In this document: positions 10,022-17,860 of the stretch, one piece after another
Layout of the letters: every line of letters starts with the position of its first letter
How positions within the stretch are numbered: the first letter of the stretch is position 1
From: Serratia marcescens
GTDB taxonomy: Bacteria; Pseudomonadota; Gammaproteobacteria; Enterobacterales; Enterobacteriaceae
Assembly: GCA_015548865.1 (NCBI GenBank)
Contig: JADMXW010000030.1
Span: 1 to 51,262 of the forward strand
Length of the DNA: 51,262 nucleotides
Direction of reading: 5' to 3'
Notes under the pieces: model-generated
What the model saw: only the letters and a program-made list of their open reading frames with translations
The model's database searches: none
Told to the model about the DNA's origin: nothing
Translations under genes and position numbers: made by a program

Positions 10022-10751
10022 GTTAGCTACCCTGAAAATGGAAGTCATGCGCTATAACCCAGAAACGGACAAGGCACCACACATCGAGACGTTCGAAGTG
10101 CCTTACAGCCGGGAAACGTCCCTGCTGGATGCGTTGGGTTACATCAAAGACAACCTGGCACCGGATCTCTCTTACCGTTGGTCCTGCCGTATGGCTATCT
10201 GTGGCTCCTGCGGCATGATGGTGAATAACGTGCCGAAGCTGGCGTGCAAAACCTTTTTGCGCGACTACGCCACCAGCGGCATGAAGGTGGAAGCGCTGGG
10301 TAACTTCCCAATCGAACGCGATCTGGTGGTCGATATGACCCACTTTATCGAAAGTCTCGAAGCTATTAAGCCTTACATCATCGGCAACAACAAAACGCCT
10401 GCTGACGGAGCTAATAAGCAGACTCCGGCACAGATGGCGAAATACCATCAGTTCTCCGGTTGCATCAACTGCGGCCTGTGCTATGCCGCATGCCCACAGT
10501 TTGGTCTTAATCCTGAGTTTATCGGCCCAGCAGCTATCACGCTGGCGCACCGTTACAATCTGGATAACCGCGACCACGGCAAGAAAGAGCGTATGCCGCA
10601 ACTGAACGGTAAAAACGGCGTCTGGAGTTGTACCTTTGTCGGTTACTGCTCAGAAGTGTGTCCGAAGCATGTTGATCCTGCCGCTGCCATTCAGCAAGGT
10701 AAGGTCGAAAGTGCCAAGGACTTCATGATCGCTATGCTGAAACCGCAATGA
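10014..10751 (+). CDS. frdB: Fumarate reductase iron-sulfur subunit
   Basis: FrdB carries three Fe-S clusters that pass electrons from menaquinol in FrdCD to FrdA. The 245-residue protein shows ligands for the 2Fe-2S cluster (Cys58, Cys63, Cys66, Cys78), the 4Fe-4S cluster (Cys150, Cys153, Cys156) and the 3Fe-4S cluster (Cys160, Cys206, Cys212 with Cys216 completing the pattern). The ATG at 10014 overlaps the end of frdA and has AAGGAG in front. A longer reading from 9969 would run inside frdA and is not needed. Confidence 0.98.
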   Translation: MAELATLKMEVMRYNPETDKAPHIETFEVPYSRETSLLDALGYIKDNLAPDLSYRWSCRMAICGSCGMMVNNVPKLACKTFLRDYATSGMKVEALGNFPIERDLVVDMTHFIESLEAIKPYIIGNNKTPADGANKQTPAQMAKYHQFSGCINCGLCYAACPQFGLNPEFIGPAAITLAHRYNLDNRDHGKKERMPQLNGKNGVWSCTFVGYCSEVCPKHVDPAAAIQQGKVESAKDFMIAMLKPQ

Positions 10752-10762
10752 GGGAGGCAACA

Positions 10763-11158
10763 ATGACAACCAAGCGTAAAGCATACGTTCGCAGCATGCC
10801 TGCAAGCTGGTGGCAACGGCTCGGGTTTTATCGCTTTTACATGCTGCGCGAAATGACCGCCGCCCCGGCGGTATGGTTCAGCATTGTGCTGATCTATGGT
10901 GTTTTTTCGTTGAAACACGGCGCAGAAGGTTGGGCCGGATTTGTCAGCTTCCTGCAAAATCCGCTGGTGCTGCTACTCAACGTCGTTGCGCTAGTGGCGG
11001 CGTGCATTCACACCAAATCCTGGTTTGAACTGGCGCCAAAAGCCAGCATCATTATCGTAAAAGATGAAAAAATGGGGCCAGAGCCTGTTATCAAAGGGCT
11101 GTGGGCTGTAACCGTCATTGTCACGCTGGCTATTCTCGCCATCGCGTTACTATTCTGA
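10763..11158 (+). CDS. frdC: Fumarate reductase membrane anchor subunit C
   Basis: FrdC is one of two hydrophobic anchors that bind menaquinone and hold FrdAB to the inner membrane. It has 131 residues, the same as E. coli, with three predicted membrane helices. Conserved segments are [18 protein letters not shown] near the N-terminus, FELAPKA, and [16 protein letters not shown] before the last helix. The start at 10763 has GGGAGG upstream; a start at 10748 would overlap frdB and lacks family support. It lies 11 bp after frdB and 15 bp before frdD. Confidence 0.97.
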   Translation: MTTKRKAYVRSMPASWWQRLGFYRFYMLREMTAAPAVWFSIVLIYGVFSLKHGAEGWAGFVSFLQNPLVLLLNVVALVAACIHTKSWFELAPKASIIIVKDEKMGPEPVIKGLWAVTVIVTLAILAIALLF

Positions 11159-11173
11159 TTGGAGGGGAACAAC

Positions 11174-11530
11174 GTGATTAATCCAACACCAAAACGTTCC
11201 GATGAGCCTCCCTTCTGGGGGCTGTTCGGTGCCGGTGGGATGTGGAGCGCCATTTTTTCGCCGGTGATTATCCTGCTGGTGGGCGTGCTGCTGCCGCTGG
11301 GGATGTTCCCCGACGCACTAAGCTACGAACGTATCATAGCTTTCTCCCAGAGCCTTATTGGGCGGCTGTTTCTGCTGCTGATGATTATTCTGCCGATCTG
11401 GTGTGGTTTGCACAGATTGCATCACCTGATGCATGACCTGAAAATCCACGTTCCGGCAGGGAAATGGGTATTCTACGGTCTGGCAGCCATCCTGAGTGTG
11501 GTGACAGTTATCGGAGTAGTGACATTGTAA
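11174..11530 (+). CDS. frdD: Fumarate reductase membrane anchor subunit D
   Basis: FrdD is the second membrane anchor of fumarate reductase, with three helices. The 118-residue protein aligns with E. coli FrdD (119 aa) throughout, with one residue fewer in the FPDALSYER segment. It carries [16 protein letters not shown] and [23 protein letters not shown]. The start is GTG at 11174 behind GGAGGGGAA. In E. coli ampC follows and the frd terminator acts as its attenuator; here ampC is absent and a plain terminator ends the operon. Confidence 0.97.
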   Translation: MINPTPKRSDEPPFWGLFGAGGMWSAIFSPVIILLVGVLLPLGMFPDALSYERIIAFSQSLIGRLFLLLMIILPIWCGLHRLHHLMHDLKIHVPAGKWVFYGLAAILSVVTVIGVVTL

Positions 11531-11561
11531 TCAACCATTAGTGCCTACTACTTGTGTAGAG

Positions 11562-11603
11562 CCCCTGACTGGGTTAGCTATCCAATCTGGTCAGGGGTTT
11601 TTT
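11562..11603 (+). terminator. Rho-independent terminator of frdABCD
   Basis: CCCCTGAC (11562-11569) and GTCAGGGG (11590-11597) form a perfect 8-bp stem around a 20-nt loop, followed by TTTTTT. Confidence 0.93.
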
Positions 11604-11702
11604 ATGTGCCATTCACCATGACCACGGCTTCCCTCACCTTCCGTTCTGTCTGCCTTTCCCGCAGTTTCTGTGTTGCCCTCTTTTGTATCACCACAAACGT
11701 TT

Positions 11703-11719
11703 TGCACCAAATTGGTGAT
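11703..11719. promoter_or_regulatory. NtrC-like enhancer site
   Basis: TGCACCAAATTGGTGAT matches the NtrC dyad TGCACC-N5-GGTGCA at 11 of 12 fixed positions. It is centred about 99 bp upstream of the start site predicted from the sigma-54 promoter at 11783, in the range of the E. coli glnA enhancers. A second, looser TGCA-rich stretch (TGCAATTTTGCA, 11729-11740) follows; its spacing is too short for a standard site. Confidence 0.65.
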
Positions 11720-11782
11720 CACTTATCGTGCAATTTTGCATAGCTAATCTAGCTAAACAACGAAAATTCAACTAAATACAGA

Positions 11783-11799
11783 TTGGCACTCTTATTGCA
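11783..11799 (+). promoter_or_regulatory. Sigma-54 (RpoN) promoter
   Basis: TTGGCACTCTTATTGCA matches the -24/-12 consensus YTGGCACG-N4-TTGCW except at two less conserved bases. GG (11785-11786) and GC (11797-11798) are spaced by exactly 10 bp as required. The predicted transcription start is near 11810, about 34 nt before the first gene of the operon. Confidence 0.75.
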
Positions 11800-11837
11800 G
11801 TTTCATTTTATGAAACTAAAGTCCCATTTTATGAGAC
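11800..11837. promoter_or_regulatory. Twin 17-bp operators, probable IclR-family binding sites
   Basis: GTTTCATTTTATGAAAC (11800-11816) is a perfect inverted repeat with a 3-bp centre. GTCCCATTTTATGAGAC (11821-11837) is a near copy starting 21 bp later, two helical turns apart. They begin directly after the sigma-54 -12 element and end 6 bp before the regulator's ATG, so they span the start site and leader. Tandem short dyads are typical of IclR-family operators, which suggests autoregulation and operon repression. Confidence 0.7.
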
Positions 11838-11843
11838 CACCCA

Positions 11844-12608
11844 ATGTCAATATTAGAAACGACAGCCAAGATCCTCACCCTGATGGTGGAGCGGCAAAGC
11901 GGAGTTCGTATCAGTGATGTCATCACCCATCTTGGAATGCCAAAAAGCACAGCATCACGCGTCATGAGCCAGTTGGAATCTTATGGCTATCTTGAAAAAG
12001 ATGATGTGCACGGCACCTTTTTACCGGGTCCACTGATTATGTCAGCCTCCCATTTAGTCAACCGTCAAATCTCTCTGAGCGATCATGTGGATGCCGCATT
12101 GCGCAATCTGTGTGAACGTACGGGGTATACCGGCTATATCTCTATACTCGATAACCAGGAAATTCTGGTGCTACGCGTTATCCATGGCCGTCAGGCGCTC
12201 CCTATCATCACTTGGCCTGGCTCACGCTCCCCAGCCTGGGGTACATCCACTGGACGCGCATTGCTGGCGCGTTTCTCTGATCGGCAATTGCATGATTTTT
12301 TTGCCAGCCCACAGGTGGTATCCCAACTCAGCGGCACCACGCAGGATGTCAGCATGCTAGCGGCCTCTGTGGCGCGCACCAGAGATGCAGGTTATGCCAC
12401 GGCGGTCAATGAATCCGTGGCCGATACAGCTTCGGTAAGCTGTGCAGTAGGCGATCCAACCACCCAAGAAGCCATAGCGTTCTGCCTGTCATTTCCACAG
12501 CAGTTGGCCACTGCCGAAGAGTTGCAACGGATCGCAACATTACTGAAAGAGGCCGCCATCACCATTGCCCGTAAAACCGGCGATACCCAGGTGTCGGGCT
12601 CGTTTTAA
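11844..12608 (+). CDS. IclR-family transcriptional regulator
   Basis: This 254-residue regulator has an N-terminal winged helix-turn-helix (about 1-65, with RISDVITHLGMPKSTASRVM as the recognition region). A C-terminal IclR-type effector-binding domain (about 80-245) includes SPAWGTSTGRALLA and VADTASVSCAV. The ligand is unknown. It is the first gene of a six-gene operon and lies 34 bp before the OPT transporter. It is not the glyoxylate regulator IclR, which is encoded at 42393-43226. Twin dyads in its leader suggest that it represses its own operon, released by a peptide-related or amino-acid inducer (inference). The ribosome-binding sequence is weak and overlaps the second operator. Confidence 0.88.
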   Translation: MSILETTAKILTLMVERQSGVRISDVITHLGMPKSTASRVMSQLESYGYLEKDDVHGTFLPGPLIMSASHLVNRQISLSDHVDAALRNLCERTGYTGYISILDNQEILVLRVIHGRQALPIITWPGSRSPAWGTSTGRALLARFSDRQLHDFFASPQVVSQLSGTTQDVSMLAASVARTRDAGYATAVNESVADTASVSCAVGDPTTQEAIAFCLSFPQQLATAEELQRIATLLKEAAITIARKTGDTQVSGSF

Positions 12609-12641
12609 TTTGTCGTCACTGTCTATGCCAGGAGAGTCACC

Positions 12642-14264
12642 GTGAGTCAAACCCTCGATTCAGAAACACAACCGGATAAACACGAGCAACATCCACGTGC
12701 TTTTGCCCCAACCACGCTGCTATTGTTGCTGGTACTCAGCATCTTTGGTGCCGTGATCGGCGTCCAATTGCTCACGACATTGGGCGTGACGCCAAATACG
12801 TCGATTATTGGTGCAATGGCGGCGATGATCATCGCGCGAATTCCATTGCAATGCTTCGCCCGTTTTCGTTCTATCCATATCCAAAACCTAGCCCAGAGCG
12901 CCACCTCTTCCGCAACCTTTGGTGCAGCAAACTCGTTGTTGCTCCCCATTTCTATACCCTGGTTGTTTGGTCATGAGGAAATGGTGATGCCGATGTTTAT
13001 CGGCGTGGCGTTAGCCATGTTGCTGGATGCCTGGCTGCTGTATCGCCTGTTCAACACCCGTATTTTCCCAGCTGAGGGCGCCTGGCCTCCCGGTATTGCA
13101 GCAGCGGAATCCATCAAGGCAGGCGATCAAGGTGGGAAACAAGCCGCACTGCTCGGCACTGGCATAGCCATCGGCGCGATCGGCTCCTGGTTTAAATTTC
13201 CCATGGCTGCGCTGGGCACTGCCTTTATCGGCAACATATGGGCGCTGGGAATGCTGGGCGTGGGCTTTCTGTTGCGCGGTTATTCACAACCGCTGTTCAA
13301 TATTGATATCAATAAGCTCTATATTCCACACGGCGTCATGGCAGGTGCGGGTGTAATTGCCCTATTCCAAATCATCAAATTGATCCGTAAAAGCAAAAGT
13401 AATGCGCCCGTGGCCCATAACGCCAAGGACGAATTGCTGCCGGAAGCACAGAGTGAACAAATCGGAAAAACCATTCGTTTCGGCGCGTTAGGTTTTATGG
13501 CGATTTCGGTAATGATCGCATTGAGTAGCGGACTGTATGCTCATTTGTCGCTACCGTGGCTCATCGCCTTTATGGTCTACGCGGCATTCGCTGCTTTTCT
13601 GCATGAGATGATCGTAGGTCTCGCTGCCATGCACTCCGGTTGGTTTCCGGCATTTGCAGTGGCATTAATCACCTTGCTTATCGGTATCCTCATCGGATTC
13701 CCACCTGAAGCACTGGCCATGTTGTGCGGTTTCTCCGCCGCAACTGGCCCGGCCTTTGCTGACATGGGATATGACCTGAAAGCTGGTTGGATTTTGCGGG
13801 GTAAAGGCGTGCATTCCCGCTTTGAACTGGAAGGCCGTCGCCAGCAACTTTTCGCAGCCATGTTAGCATTTGTTGTCGCCATGCCGGTCGTGCTGTTTAT
13901 CTTCCGCGACTATTTCTCTCAGGGCTTGGTGCCGCCCGTCGCCAAAGTGTATGTCGCCGCAATCAACGCCGGGGTATCGATGGATATCGCCAAATCACTG
14001 CTTATCTGGGCCATCCCAGGGGCCATTATCCAATTGATTGGTGGCCCAAGTCGCCAAATGGGTGTGTTGTTGGCAACCGGTTTGCTGATCAATAACCCGT
14101 TGGCAGGTTGGGCTGTCATGATCGGTATCACCATTCGTACCCTTGTTTTGCGCATAGGCGGCGACCCCATCCGTAACAAACTCGAAGTCTTGGCTGCGGG
14201 TCTTATCGCAGGCGATGCCTTGTTCAGTTTCTTCAATTCCGTCCTGCCAGGCGGGAAAAAGTAA
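12642..14264 (+). CDS. OPT/YSL-family transporter
   Basis: This 540-residue integral membrane protein has a hydrophobicity pattern of well over ten helices. OPT-type signatures include the motif IYIPHGVMAGAGVIALFQ and the segment EGAWPPGIAAAESIKAGD. OPT transporters are proton-coupled importers of oligopeptides, or in the YSL branch of metal chelates. Bacterial members are rarely characterised, so the substrate is open. The start is GTG with AGGAGAG upstream. Its place ahead of a peptidase E homologue and a racemase-like protein points to a small peptide or amino-acid conjugate as cargo (inference). Confidence 0.85.
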   Translation: MSQTLDSETQPDKHEQHPRAFAPTTLLLLLVLSIFGAVIGVQLLTTLGVTPNTSIIGAMAAMIIARIPLQCFARFRSIHIQNLAQSATSSATFGAANSLLLPISIPWLFGHEEMVMPMFIGVALAMLLDAWLLYRLFNTRIFPAEGAWPPGIAAAESIKAGDQGGKQAALLGTGIAIGAIGSWFKFPMAALGTAFIGNIWALGMLGVGFLLRGYSQPLFNIDINKLYIPHGVMAGAGVIALFQIIKLIRKSKSNAPVAHNAKDELLPEAQSEQIGKTIRFGALGFMAISVMIALSSGLYAHLSLPWLIAFMVYAAFAAFLHEMIVGLAAMHSGWFPAFAVALITLLIGILIGFPPEALAMLCGFSAATGPAFADMGYDLKAGWILRGKGVHSRFELEGRRQQLFAAMLAFVVAMPVVLFIFRDYFSQGLVPPVAKVYVAAINAGVSMDIAKSLLIWAIPGAIIQLIGGPSRQMGVLLATGLLINNPLAGWAVMIGITIRTLVLRIGGDPIRNKLEVLAAGLIAGDALFSFFNSVLPGGKK

Positions 14265-14288
14265 TCACGCAATATCAGGAAAATTTTT

Positions 14289-15227
14289 ATGAGCTTACAA
14301 CAAACATTACAGGTCTTTGAATTACTCGACAGTGCTTATGCTAGTGGTGAAAAAGTAAAAACCCTGTTGGCCGAATACCCACATATCGACGTGAGAGTGA
14401 AAGCCGTAAGTGGCCCAAGAGGCAGCACTGATTTTGTCAAAATCGTGATTCCAGGTACGCACGGTAAACGTGGCGGGGGTAACGCCCCCACACTGGGCAT
14501 CGTGGGCCGTCTGGGTGGCATTGGCGCACGTCCGGGCCGTATCGGACTGGTATCAGATGCAGATGGTGCCGTTGCAGCTATCGCCAGCGCACTAAAGTTG
14601 GCAGAAATGCAACGTCAGGGCGACAGCTTGCCGGGCGATGTGATTGTCACCACCCATATCTGCCCTGACGCGCCAACACGCCCTCATGAACCGGTCGATT
14701 TTATGGATTCACCCGTGGAAACCGAGGACATGAATGAGCAAGAAGTATCCGATGAGATGGATGCCGTGCTCTCGATTGATACCACCAAGGGCAACCGCAT
14801 TATCAATCACAAAGGTTTCGCAATCTCTCCCACAGTAAAAGAAGGTTATATCCTTCGTGTCTCGGACGATTTACTGCGCGTAATGGAAATGACTACCGGA
14901 CTGTTGCCGGTAACCTTTCCTATCACCACGCAGGATATCACCCCTTATGGTAACGGTGTTTATCACCTCAACAGTATTCTGCAACCGTCTATCGCCACCA
15001 CCGCACCGGTGGTGGGCGTTGCGATTACCAGTGTCAGTGCAGTGCCTGGATGCGGTACTGGCGCCAGCCATGAAACGGATATCGCGCTGGCATGCAAATT
15101 TGCTGTGGAAACAGCCAAAGAGTTTACGCGTGGAACCTGCCAGTTCTTTGATAAAAAAGAATATCAGCGCCTGCTGGATCTCTATGGTTCGCTAGCGCAT
15201 TTACAAAAACGCCAGCCAGGAGTGTGA
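14289..15227 (+). CDS. DUF1177-family protein
   Basis: This 312-residue soluble protein is of the DUF1177 type, whose function is not established. The most distinctive segments are PGTHGKRGGGNAPTLGIVG (about 56-74), GRLGGIGARPGRIGLVSDADGA, and a central acidic segment around MDSPVETEDMNEQEVSDEMDA. A potential metal or acid/base cluster (THICPDAPTRPHE) and a late VPGCGTGASHETDIALACKF are also visible. There is no signal peptide or membrane helix. It sits 24 bp after the transporter and 1 bp before the aroM-like gene, so tight co-expression is expected. The Gly-rich, Asp/His-bearing pattern would suit a hydrolase or amidase, but that is speculation. Confidence 0.8.
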   Translation: MSLQQTLQVFELLDSAYASGEKVKTLLAEYPHIDVRVKAVSGPRGSTDFVKIVIPGTHGKRGGGNAPTLGIVGRLGGIGARPGRIGLVSDADGAVAAIASALKLAEMQRQGDSLPGDVIVTTHICPDAPTRPHEPVDFMDSPVETEDMNEQEVSDEMDAVLSIDTTKGNRIINHKGFAISPTVKEGYILRVSDDLLRVMEMTTGLLPVTFPITTQDITPYGNGVYHLNSILQPSIATTAPVVGVAITSVSAVPGCGTGASHETDIALACKFAVETAKEFTRGTCQFFDKKEYQRLLDLYGSLAHLQKRQPGV

Positions 15228-15228
15228 C

Positions 15229-15909
15229 ATGGCTATCCAGAAAATCGGTACGTTGACCATCGGTCAGGCACCTCGACGTGATATCACGCCGATACTGGAA
15301 GCGGCCCTTCCCAAGCACGTTACTTGCCTGCATGCTGGCGTGCTTGATGGCTTGGACGATGACGCGATTGCGGTACGTTTTACGCCACACTCCGGAGATG
15401 CATTGTTGACTTCACGTCTGTTGGATGGACGTGCTGTAGTGATGGGCAAACCTGCCGTCGGGGCAGCGTTACAGCAAAAGATCGATGCGTTAGAAGCACA
15501 GGGATGCGAGCTCATCGCCATCCTGTGTACGGGTGAGTTTCACGGTTTGCACAGTAAAAAAGCCTGGCTCGTCGAGCCAGATCGGATTTTACCGCCAACG
15601 CTGAATGCCCTAGTGGGATCACGTCGCGCTGGGATACTGGTACCACTCGCAGCGCAAGTAGCCAGTGAGTTGGAGAAATGGCGAGGTGCCGTGCAAACAC
15701 CGGTGTTTGCCGTAGCGTCCCCCTATACCGCCAGCGAAAGCGAAGTGGCCACCGCCGCCCGCTCACTGGAAGCACAAGGCGCAGAGGTGATTCTGACCGA
15801 TTGTATGGGCTATACCGATTGGCATCAGGCGGTTTGTACACGCCATGTAACCGTGCCCGTCGTGTTATCCAACAAATTGCTGGCGGATCTGCTGCGTAAT
15901 TTGTTGTAA
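15229..15909 (+). CDS. AroM-family protein
   Basis: This 226-residue cytosolic protein has the AroM fold family pattern: LTIGQAPRRDITPIL at the N-terminus, CTGEFHGL in the middle, and a C-terminal AEVILTDCMGYT plus VPVVLSNKLLADLL. E. coli AroM (225 aa) is an orphan of the tyrR regulon without a known activity. The family resembles Asp/Glu/hydantoin racemases, and the Cys in CTG and in TDCMGYT are candidates for a two-cysteine active site. The start lies 1 bp after the DUF1177 stop, with AGGAGTG in front. Its operon neighbour at 16627 is also racemase-like, so the two may act on related substrates or as a pair. Confidence 0.82.
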   Translation: MAIQKIGTLTIGQAPRRDITPILEAALPKHVTCLHAGVLDGLDDDAIAVRFTPHSGDALLTSRLLDGRAVVMGKPAVGAALQQKIDALEAQGCELIAILCTGEFHGLHSKKAWLVEPDRILPPTLNALVGSRRAGILVPLAAQVASELEKWRGAVQTPVFAVASPYTASESEVATAARSLEAQGAEVILTDCMGYTDWHQAVCTRHVTVPVVLSNKLLADLLRNLL

Positions 15910-15921
15910 AAGGAGAAAATC

Positions 15922-16614
15922 ATGAATGTGCTGTTATTGAGCAACTCCGTACTCCCCGGTAGTGGATATTTAGAATATGCACTGCCGGTATTGAAAACCC
16001 ATCTCGGTAAGGGACGCAACGTGGTGTTTATCCCTTTTGCTGGTGTGACACAGAGCTGGGATGCCTACACCGAGAAAGTCCGTTTGGCATTAGCAGAACT
16101 GGCGCTGGAGATCACCGGCATTCACACCCTGAGCGATCCACTCGCAGCGATTACCGCAGCAGACATTGTCATGGTCGGGGGTGGCAACACCTTTAATCTG
16201 CTGAAACATTGCCGTGAGCGTGGTTTGCTTGCGCCTATCCGCCAGGCAGTGAAACGCGGTGCGCTCTACGTTGGCTGGAGTGCCGGTGCCAACCTGGCCT
16301 GCCCCACCATCCGCACCACCAATGACATGCCTATTGTCGATCCCGGCGGATTAGAAGCCCTGAACCTGGTGCCATTACAAATCAACCCTCACTTCACTAA
16401 TGTGCTACCCGCTGGTCATCAGGGAGAAACGCGAGAGCAACGGTTACGTGAACTGCTGGTGATTGATCCCGCGTTGGAGGTGATCGGTTTACCCGAAGGC
16501 AATTGGATCTCGGTACAACATGGCCATGCACAATTAGGAGGTAACAATCCCACATTGTTGTTTAAAGCCAACTGCGCGGCAATTCCGCTGACTGCCAATC
16601 ACCGTTTTTTCTGA
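15922..16614 (+). CDS. pepE: Dipeptidase E (alpha-aspartyl dipeptidase), family S51
   Basis: Peptidase E hydrolyses dipeptides with an N-terminal aspartate (Asp-X), giving free Asp. The 230-residue protein has Ser120 in VGWSAGAN, Asp135 (TTNDMPIVD) and His157 (INPHFTN), the same positions as the enteric enzyme. The N-terminal LLLSNS and [10 protein letters not shown] motifs are typical of this cytosolic glutamine-amidotransferase-like serine peptidase. AAGGAG precedes the ATG. In E. coli pepE stands alone between metH and lysC; here it is in a transport operon, 12 bp from each neighbour, which ties the operon to aspartyl peptides or an analogue. Confidence 0.92.
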   Translation: MNVLLLSNSVLPGSGYLEYALPVLKTHLGKGRNVVFIPFAGVTQSWDAYTEKVRLALAELALEITGIHTLSDPLAAITAADIVMVGGGNTFNLLKHCRERGLLAPIRQAVKRGALYVGWSAGANLACPTIRTTNDMPIVDPGGLEALNLVPLQINPHFTNVLPAGHQGETREQRLRELLVIDPALEVIGLPEGNWISVQHGHAQLGGNNPTLLFKANCAAIPLTANHRFF

Positions 16615-16626
16615 CGGAGGGAGATT

Positions 16627-17253
16627 ATGCTGGGCATTATTCGGGTATTAACCCATGATGATCCCCACTTTGTGGAAGAGCATGGGCGTTTAATCCAACA
16701 AGAGTACGGTATCACCTCTGTCAGTCGTTGTATTGCCGATCAACCCAGGGGGATTTTTGATCTTACCAGCGAAGCGTTGGCCGTGCCGAAAATTGTGGCG
16801 TTAGGGAAAACGCTGGAAGCGCAGGGGTGTAGGGCGTTGTTTCTCAGTTGTGCCGCCGATCCGGGATTAACATCACTGCGAGAGGCCGTTTCACTGCCGG
16901 TGATCAGCGCGGGCAGTGCCTGCGCCAGCATTGCCGCCATGCTCAAACGCCCCGTAGCCGTGATGGGGATTGGCGAAACGGCTCCGACACCATTTCGTGT
17001 ATTGTTGGGCGAGAACGTACGCTATGCGCGACCGCAAGGGGTAACAAACACCACGGATTTACTGGCACCTCACGGACGCGACAGTGCACTGGCCTGCGCC
17101 GAAGGCTTGTATCAGGAAGGCGTGGAAGTGATCGCATTCTCCTGCACCGGCTTTTCCACCATAGCGCTGGCAGATACCATCCGAACTCGGCTGGGTAACA
17201 TTGCCATCGACGCAGTCAGCGCCGCGGGACTGTTTGCCAGCCAGCTCACGTAA
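16627..17253 (+). CDS. Asp/Glu/hydantoin racemase-family protein
   Basis: This 208-residue protein belongs to the cofactor-independent two-cysteine racemase superfamily. Candidate catalytic cysteines are Cys75 (FLSCAADPG) and Cys173 (AFSCTGFS), each in the expected small-residue context. Members racemise aspartate, glutamate or hydantoins, or act as maleate isomerases or decarboxylases, so the exact reaction is open. GGAGGGAG precedes the ATG, 12 bp after pepE, and a strong terminator follows. In context it could convert a D- or L-amino acid or hydantoin released by the preceding enzymes (inference). Confidence 0.82.
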   Translation: MLGIIRVLTHDDPHFVEEHGRLIQQEYGITSVSRCIADQPRGIFDLTSEALAVPKIVALGKTLEAQGCRALFLSCAADPGLTSLREAVSLPVISAGSACASIAAMLKRPVAVMGIGETAPTPFRVLLGENVRYARPQGVTNTTDLLAPHGRDSALACAEGLYQEGVEVIAFSCTGFSTIALADTIRTRLGNIAIDAVSAAGLFASQLT

Positions 17254-17277
17254 GTCAGGGAAAACCAGACGACCTCC

Positions 17278-17307
17278 AAACGGCTTGCCTACGCGAGCCG
17301 TTTTTTT
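17278..17307 (+). terminator. Rho-independent terminator of the OPT operon
   Basis: AAACGGCT (17278-17285) and AGCCGTTT (17296-17303) form a perfect stem around a 10-nt loop and run into TTTT. It closes the six-gene operon. Between here and 17510 I see no gene. Confidence 0.92.
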
Positions 17308-17509
17308 CGTGCTGATCAACCCAGTATTTTATTTTTAAACATAAAGAACACCGCCCCCAATAAACAGAGACCAACTCAGATAAAATCGGTGCGGAACGGC
17401 GCCTTCAAAATGACCATTGACAGAGCGTTGGCTGCACTCGCTATCCAGCCCATCCCTGAGCCTCACCGCTCACAAGGTCGTCGCAAACGCGGTTCAAAAC
17501 GTGAGCATT

Positions 17510-17539
17510 TTTCCTGCAACTCGAATTATTTTGGATATA
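17510..17539. repeat. ERIC end fragment
   Basis: TTTCCTGCAACTCGAATTAT followed by TTTGGATATA matches the terminal 30 bp of the ERIC elements in this window. No partner arm is visible nearby, so it is a truncated remnant. It lies just downstream of the entericidin stop. Confidence 0.65.
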
Positions 17540-17562
17540 GCACAATCTTTGCAGACAGCTCT

Positions 17563-17694
17563 CTATTGCGCACTGCGTTGAATGGCTTTCCCCCCCGCCT
17601 CAACATCCTGACCAATACCACGAGTAGTATTGCAAGCGGTCAACGCGGAGAGCATCAGTAATGAGGCAAGAATAAGCACGCTTTTCTTGAACAT
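17563..17694 (-). CDS. Entericidin A/B-family small lipoprotein
   Basis: This 43-residue gene reads MFKKSVLILASLLMLSALTAC, then NTTRGIGQDVEAGGKAIQRS and AQ. The lipobox LTAC puts the lipidated Cys at 21, and the mature CNTTRGIGQDVEAGG is the hallmark of entericidins EcnA/EcnB, envelope lipoproteins of a bacteriolytic toxin-antidote module. AAGGAAAATAACC precedes the ATG. E. coli has ecnA-ecnB directly after efp. Here a single copy lies 5.3 kb away from efp, separated by cargo genes. I cannot tell A from B: the 22-residue mature part is short and no second copy is visible. Confidence 0.88.
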   Translation of the reverse strand: MFKKSVLILASLLMLSALTACNTTRGIGQDVEAGGKAIQRSAQ

Positions 17695-17860
17695 GGTTAT
17701 TTTCCTTCTCAAGGGAGAATAAAAGGGAAAGTAAAAATGTCGAGACGATCTCTATCGCCTTTAGTAAGCGTAGCCAATCCTGCTGAGATAAGCGTTTTTT
17801 GTTCCGGTTTCACTAAAAATAGGCGGCACACTGGCATTCACGCTTATCAGGAGCAACGTC

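Noticed and set aside
11729-11740. Second NtrC site (TGCAATTTTGCA)
   Set aside because: The half-site spacing is too short for the standard 17-bp NtrC dyad; kept only as a remark.
17389-17661. 90-codon plus-strand frame
   Set aside because: It is antisense to the entericidin gene and crosses an ERIC remnant; the composition is not protein-like.
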